Shown here one piece after another: positions 61,166 to 64,000 of a stretch of 64,000 bases of DNA. How positions within the stretch are numbered: the stretch's first letter is position 1; each line of letters begins with the position of its first letter. Below the pieces are notes generated by a model. It made no database searches, had not been told where the DNA came from, and saw only the letters and a program-made list of their open reading frames with translations. The position numbers were made by a program, and so were the translations under genes. Source of the stretch: Mucor racemosus (lineage: Eukaryota; Mucoromycota; Mucoromycetes; Mucorales; Mucoraceae); assembly GCA_027405735.1 (NCBI GenBank), contig JAPEHQ010000003.1, positions 2,914,001 through 2,978,000 of the forward strand. The letters run 5' to 3'.

Positions 61166-61446
61166 CTATAAAATTGATTCATTAGTAAAATCAATCATTA
61201 ATAACAAGCTAATAAGTAATAATCATGGTTTACCTTTGATAGTTGTTTGTAGTGATATACAAGACAACATCTTGTTTTCCTCTTCTTTGCTGTTGTTGGC
61301 CACTAAATAGAAATAAATGCTTTTTAGAAACTAAATAGACTAACATGAGTTTATTCATTCATTCAAATCAAGTCAATACTATGCATAATACTTTTATAAT
61401 CACCAGTCTTTCTCCAGGTAGATATCGACTTTAGACCAAAAAAGCT

Positions 61447-61974
61447 GTTGTATTCCACCTACTAGTATCATACATTATCACCTTCTACAGTATCAATACA
61501 TCTTACAATCTATTGACTACGACATGTATTAAAGTGCAAGTCTTGATATCGGATATAAGAAACTCCTAGCGTAGCAAGTTTAATCCAGTAATTACCAAGA
61601 ACGCTTGGACCTCAATTATGACACCACATTATTTCATCCCAGCAGTTAACCAATCAAGTATTTATCAAATCAACATCCAAGCATATTTAGCGCAGCATTG
61701 AAACAACACAACTCACAAGCTCTGCAAGAACGGTTAAATTATGATTGATCCATTTCAATCCATAGATTACTATCAAACAGATCCAATAGTTCAATAGTGC
61801 CTTAAATTACATCTCAGGATCTCAATGTCTAATCAATATAAAAGGCCATACTTTTACATCTAAATAAACGATATCTTGTTTTTATTATACAGTTGAAGAA
61901 CTGATTAATTACTCATTCTTTTATAATTGTATTCTTTTTTAAGTAATATTTATCAATCCTGAAAATATACGACA
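61447..61974 (+). mobile_element. Solo LTR, family 2, intact (528 bp)
   Basis: Begins TGTTGTATTCCACC and ends AATATACGACA, flanked by AAAGC at 61442-61446 and 61975-61979. Copy a of the host element (AAAAAAGCATTGATTATAACG at about 4040) shows the empty site. Further copies: 27056-28182 and 6436-7060, both inverted. Confidence 0.85.
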
Positions 61975-62597
61975 AAAGCATTGATTATAACGTAGATAAT
62001 GGAACAAAATGATCAAGACCTGGATGCTTCTTTTGTTCAAGAAAGATATTGTAACGTGTCCTAACATTAACAGTTAATGATTTATTTCCAAATAATCAAT
62101 AGGAAAAACATGTATTTGTATCTGCTACTTGATTTCAGTTTATAAGAAAATATTAATCTTTTTGTTGTAGTTTTATACATAAATAAAAGAGCCGAGGAAA
62201 GAGTAGGGAAGAAAAAAGTTTTTGTGTGTTACAAACAGGAATTTACAAAGGCGTAAATACTTTTAGTGTTGCCAGACAGGTTGTTGTCGTTGTTCCAATT
62301 TGGTCCCCAAAAGTAGAACAAGGGCAGAACTCTTTCAAACCCCAAATTTCAGATTGATATATCTCGTCAATAAGGTAATTCTGTTGAATCAGAAATCAGA
62401 GTAACTCACATCTGCTTTAAACTGCTCAAATTATCTTCGTTATTGATTATATTATGATTGATATACTTTAGTAAATTGGCTAAAAAACCTTGATCTTATT
62501 GATCTGCTCACCTGAGCTGCCTGATCTGCACAAAATGTTTTATTCTGCACATCTGTGCAGATCATTATTTCAATGAGAAGCATAGTTGTTTGGCCGT

Positions 62598-64000
62598 AGT
62601 GCTGATATGGCTTATTAAACGGTGAATATATCCTTGTATTATGAAAACAAAAAGAGAGAAACAACACACATAGAAAAGGATTTTCAAGGCTTTACATTAT
62701 TTAGCGCAATTAAGATCCTGCTAAATTGCTCATTTCTGCCAATGTAAAAGCAGCATTACAACGTATCTGATCTATCAGAATTAGGAATTACCGAATTACC
62801 AATTTAGAACATCTGTCAAACCATGATGTTCAACATGCAAGTCAAGCAAGATCATATTCCATGCGTCTATCATCATGCTACTATTGAATCATAGAAGCAC
62901 GATTCCAATATATCCACACAATATCCAAATGCTCATTCTAATTATATTATCACTCACATTTAATACACTCATTCAATTAGTATATAAACCCCCTCTAGAA
63001 GCTCATAATAAAACGGTACTTTTTCATTTGATTAATTTTATACGATTTACCTTTCGATAAATCAGTATCAACCATAAACTAAACAAAATAAGCAATATCT
63101 GTTGTTATCATAGAAGCATGCAGTTCCTACCAGAAACACTGTATGTCATATCATACATTCATTAAAAAATTGCAAAAACGAGCCCTTAGAGCGACGCCGT
63201 AATTGAGCATGGCAAGATTGAACAGCTAAGTCTCATACTATGGTATATATCTAAGTTTTAAATAAAAATGCGTTTCTTTTTTTAACTTTTTTTATGTTTA
63301 ACCATGTGCGGTCTGAAAATTCAGTTTTTGTAGCGGACATTTTTGGGGCTCATTTTACCCTTACCAACACTCATGATTTTCATCAAAAAATAGAAAAATT
63401 AATTTTTGATACCAAAATCAACGTTTAAATATACTACATTCTGAGAACGAATTGTAGCTATAGATCATACACATCTTATAAAAGCTTAACATCAAATGTT
63501 AAATAATAAAACTTAGCATTTTTGGCCCAAAAACGGTTTTTTGATTAAAGGATTTTCATATAATATTTTGCAATTAAAATATTGTATATTTTTTATTGAG
63601 CAAATAGAGCGCTAAACCCTGTATATGTGTATATTTTTTGTTTTTATAATTGGTAGTATAATTAACTCTAAATTTGCAAAACCAGAAAAAAAAATTTAAA
63701 AAATGTCAAAATTGATGATCTGGACAAAAATAATTTTCTAAATTAATATCCCGCTTGTAAGCCTTGTAAGCCTTAAAAATAAGAGATTTTATAATACTTG
63801 AGAACTTTTTCAAGAATTTACGATGCTGTACCCACTTAAATCAAGCTTATTACTGTAAATCTTTATACATGTTAATATTGTGTGATAGGTTATTTGATGA
63901 TAATATAGACTTATTTCATAATTATTGTGCTAGAGATGATTTACATTAAGTTTTAGTCTTACCTCCTCTCCAATATCATAAACATAAGCATGGCCATCAC
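62598..64000 (-). mobile_element. CACTA-like composite element copy d (runs off the window)
   Basis: Repeats the sequence of copy c from about 59,630 to 61,080. It has no LTR at the ACGAT site (about 63,825 reads ACGATGCTGTACCC) and ends within the dynein-like exon at the window edge. It is interrupted by a 297 bp solo LTR at 62768-63064. Confidence 0.65.
62768..63064 (+). mobile_element. Solo LTR, family 4 (297 bp)
   Basis: Begins TGATCTATCAGAATT and ends TCGATAAATCA, flanked by GTATC at 62763-62767 and 63065-63069. Copy c at 59,790 shows the empty site (CAACGTATCAACC). TATATAAACCCCC at about 62,981 is a good TATA box and an AATAAAA follows, which gives the plus orientation. Confidence 0.8.

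Larger units (their letters stand above)
58905..62597 (-). mobile_element. CACTA-like composite element copy c (nested, 3' truncated)
   Basis: On minus it begins CACTACGGCC at 62597 and follows the block order of copy b to about 58905, where the right end is missing. It contains LTR family 2 (61447-61974) and LTR family 1 (60552-60897) plus a dynein-like exon (61041-61165). It lies inside another copy of the same family: the sequence after 62597 (GATATGGCTTATTAAACGG) continues as in copy c itself at about 59,630, so one element jumped into its relative. Confidence 0.65.

Overview
The window is nuclear DNA of an AT-rich fungus, most likely Mucoromycota and probably Mucorales. The evidence is short spliceosomal introns of about 50-150 nt with GTAAGT-like donors and TAG/CAG acceptors, fungal-type gene families (Ste24, a SepH/Cdc7-like kinase, a GPI-anchored PLC-like protein, a peroxisomal malate synthase) and dense remains of transposons. 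I cannot fix the genus. Thirteen protein-coding genes are supported. Eleven have introns, and the exon junctions given were read from splice sites and checked for phase; every spliced model keeps one open frame.

Layout. 1-11,000 is gene-free and made of repeats: pieces of a CACTA-like composite element, several solo LTRs, two MITEs and a 1.15 kb unclassified repeat. 11,079-24,533 is a gene block: GPI-anchored PLC-like protein (-), a calponin-homology/protein kinase/C1 protein (+), two small ORFs (-), ubiquitin-activating enzyme E1 (-) and an ER cyclophilin (-). 25,600-29,400 is a near-identical 1.16 kb inverted repeat around nested LTR and hAT-like insertions. 31,654-36,518 holds a polytopic membrane protein (+), a G-protein alpha subunit (-) and cytosolic inorganic pyrophosphatase (-). 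After 4 kb without a recognisable gene comes malate synthase (+, 40,714-42,656). 43,000-50,800 is again repeats. 50,826-56,025 holds CAAX protease Ste24 (-) and EIPR1 (+) with a shared 190 bp promoter, a structured putative Pol III RNA (-), and inositol-pentakisphosphate 2-kinase (+). 56,200-64,000 is repeats.

The genes are ordinary eukaryotic housekeeping and signalling functions and do not form a pathway cluster. Links are only functional: Ste24 (prenyl-protein processing) and the G-alpha subunit both belong to fungal pheromone/nutrient signalling in other fungi; EIPR1 acts in endosomal/Golgi traffic; malate synthase is the glyoxylate-cycle enzyme used on C2 compounds and lipids.

I found no gene cluster that I would call a new biological system. 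The most interesting items are: (1) a kinase that joins an N-terminal Vav/Cdc24-like CH domain to a SepH/Cdc7-type kinase and a C-terminal C1-like zinc finger, with HCD instead of HRD; (2) a CACTA-ended element family whose copies carry an exon-like fragment resembling the last WD repeat of dynein intermediate chain; (3) a 1.16 kb palindromic repeat pair that could give hairpin RNA; (4) a small GC-rich, hairpin-rich RNA gene candidate ending in an oligo-T run; (5) four solo-LTR families, each dated against empty or sister sites inside this same window. No gag, pol or transposase reading frame was seen, so all mobile elements here look non-autonomous or decayed.
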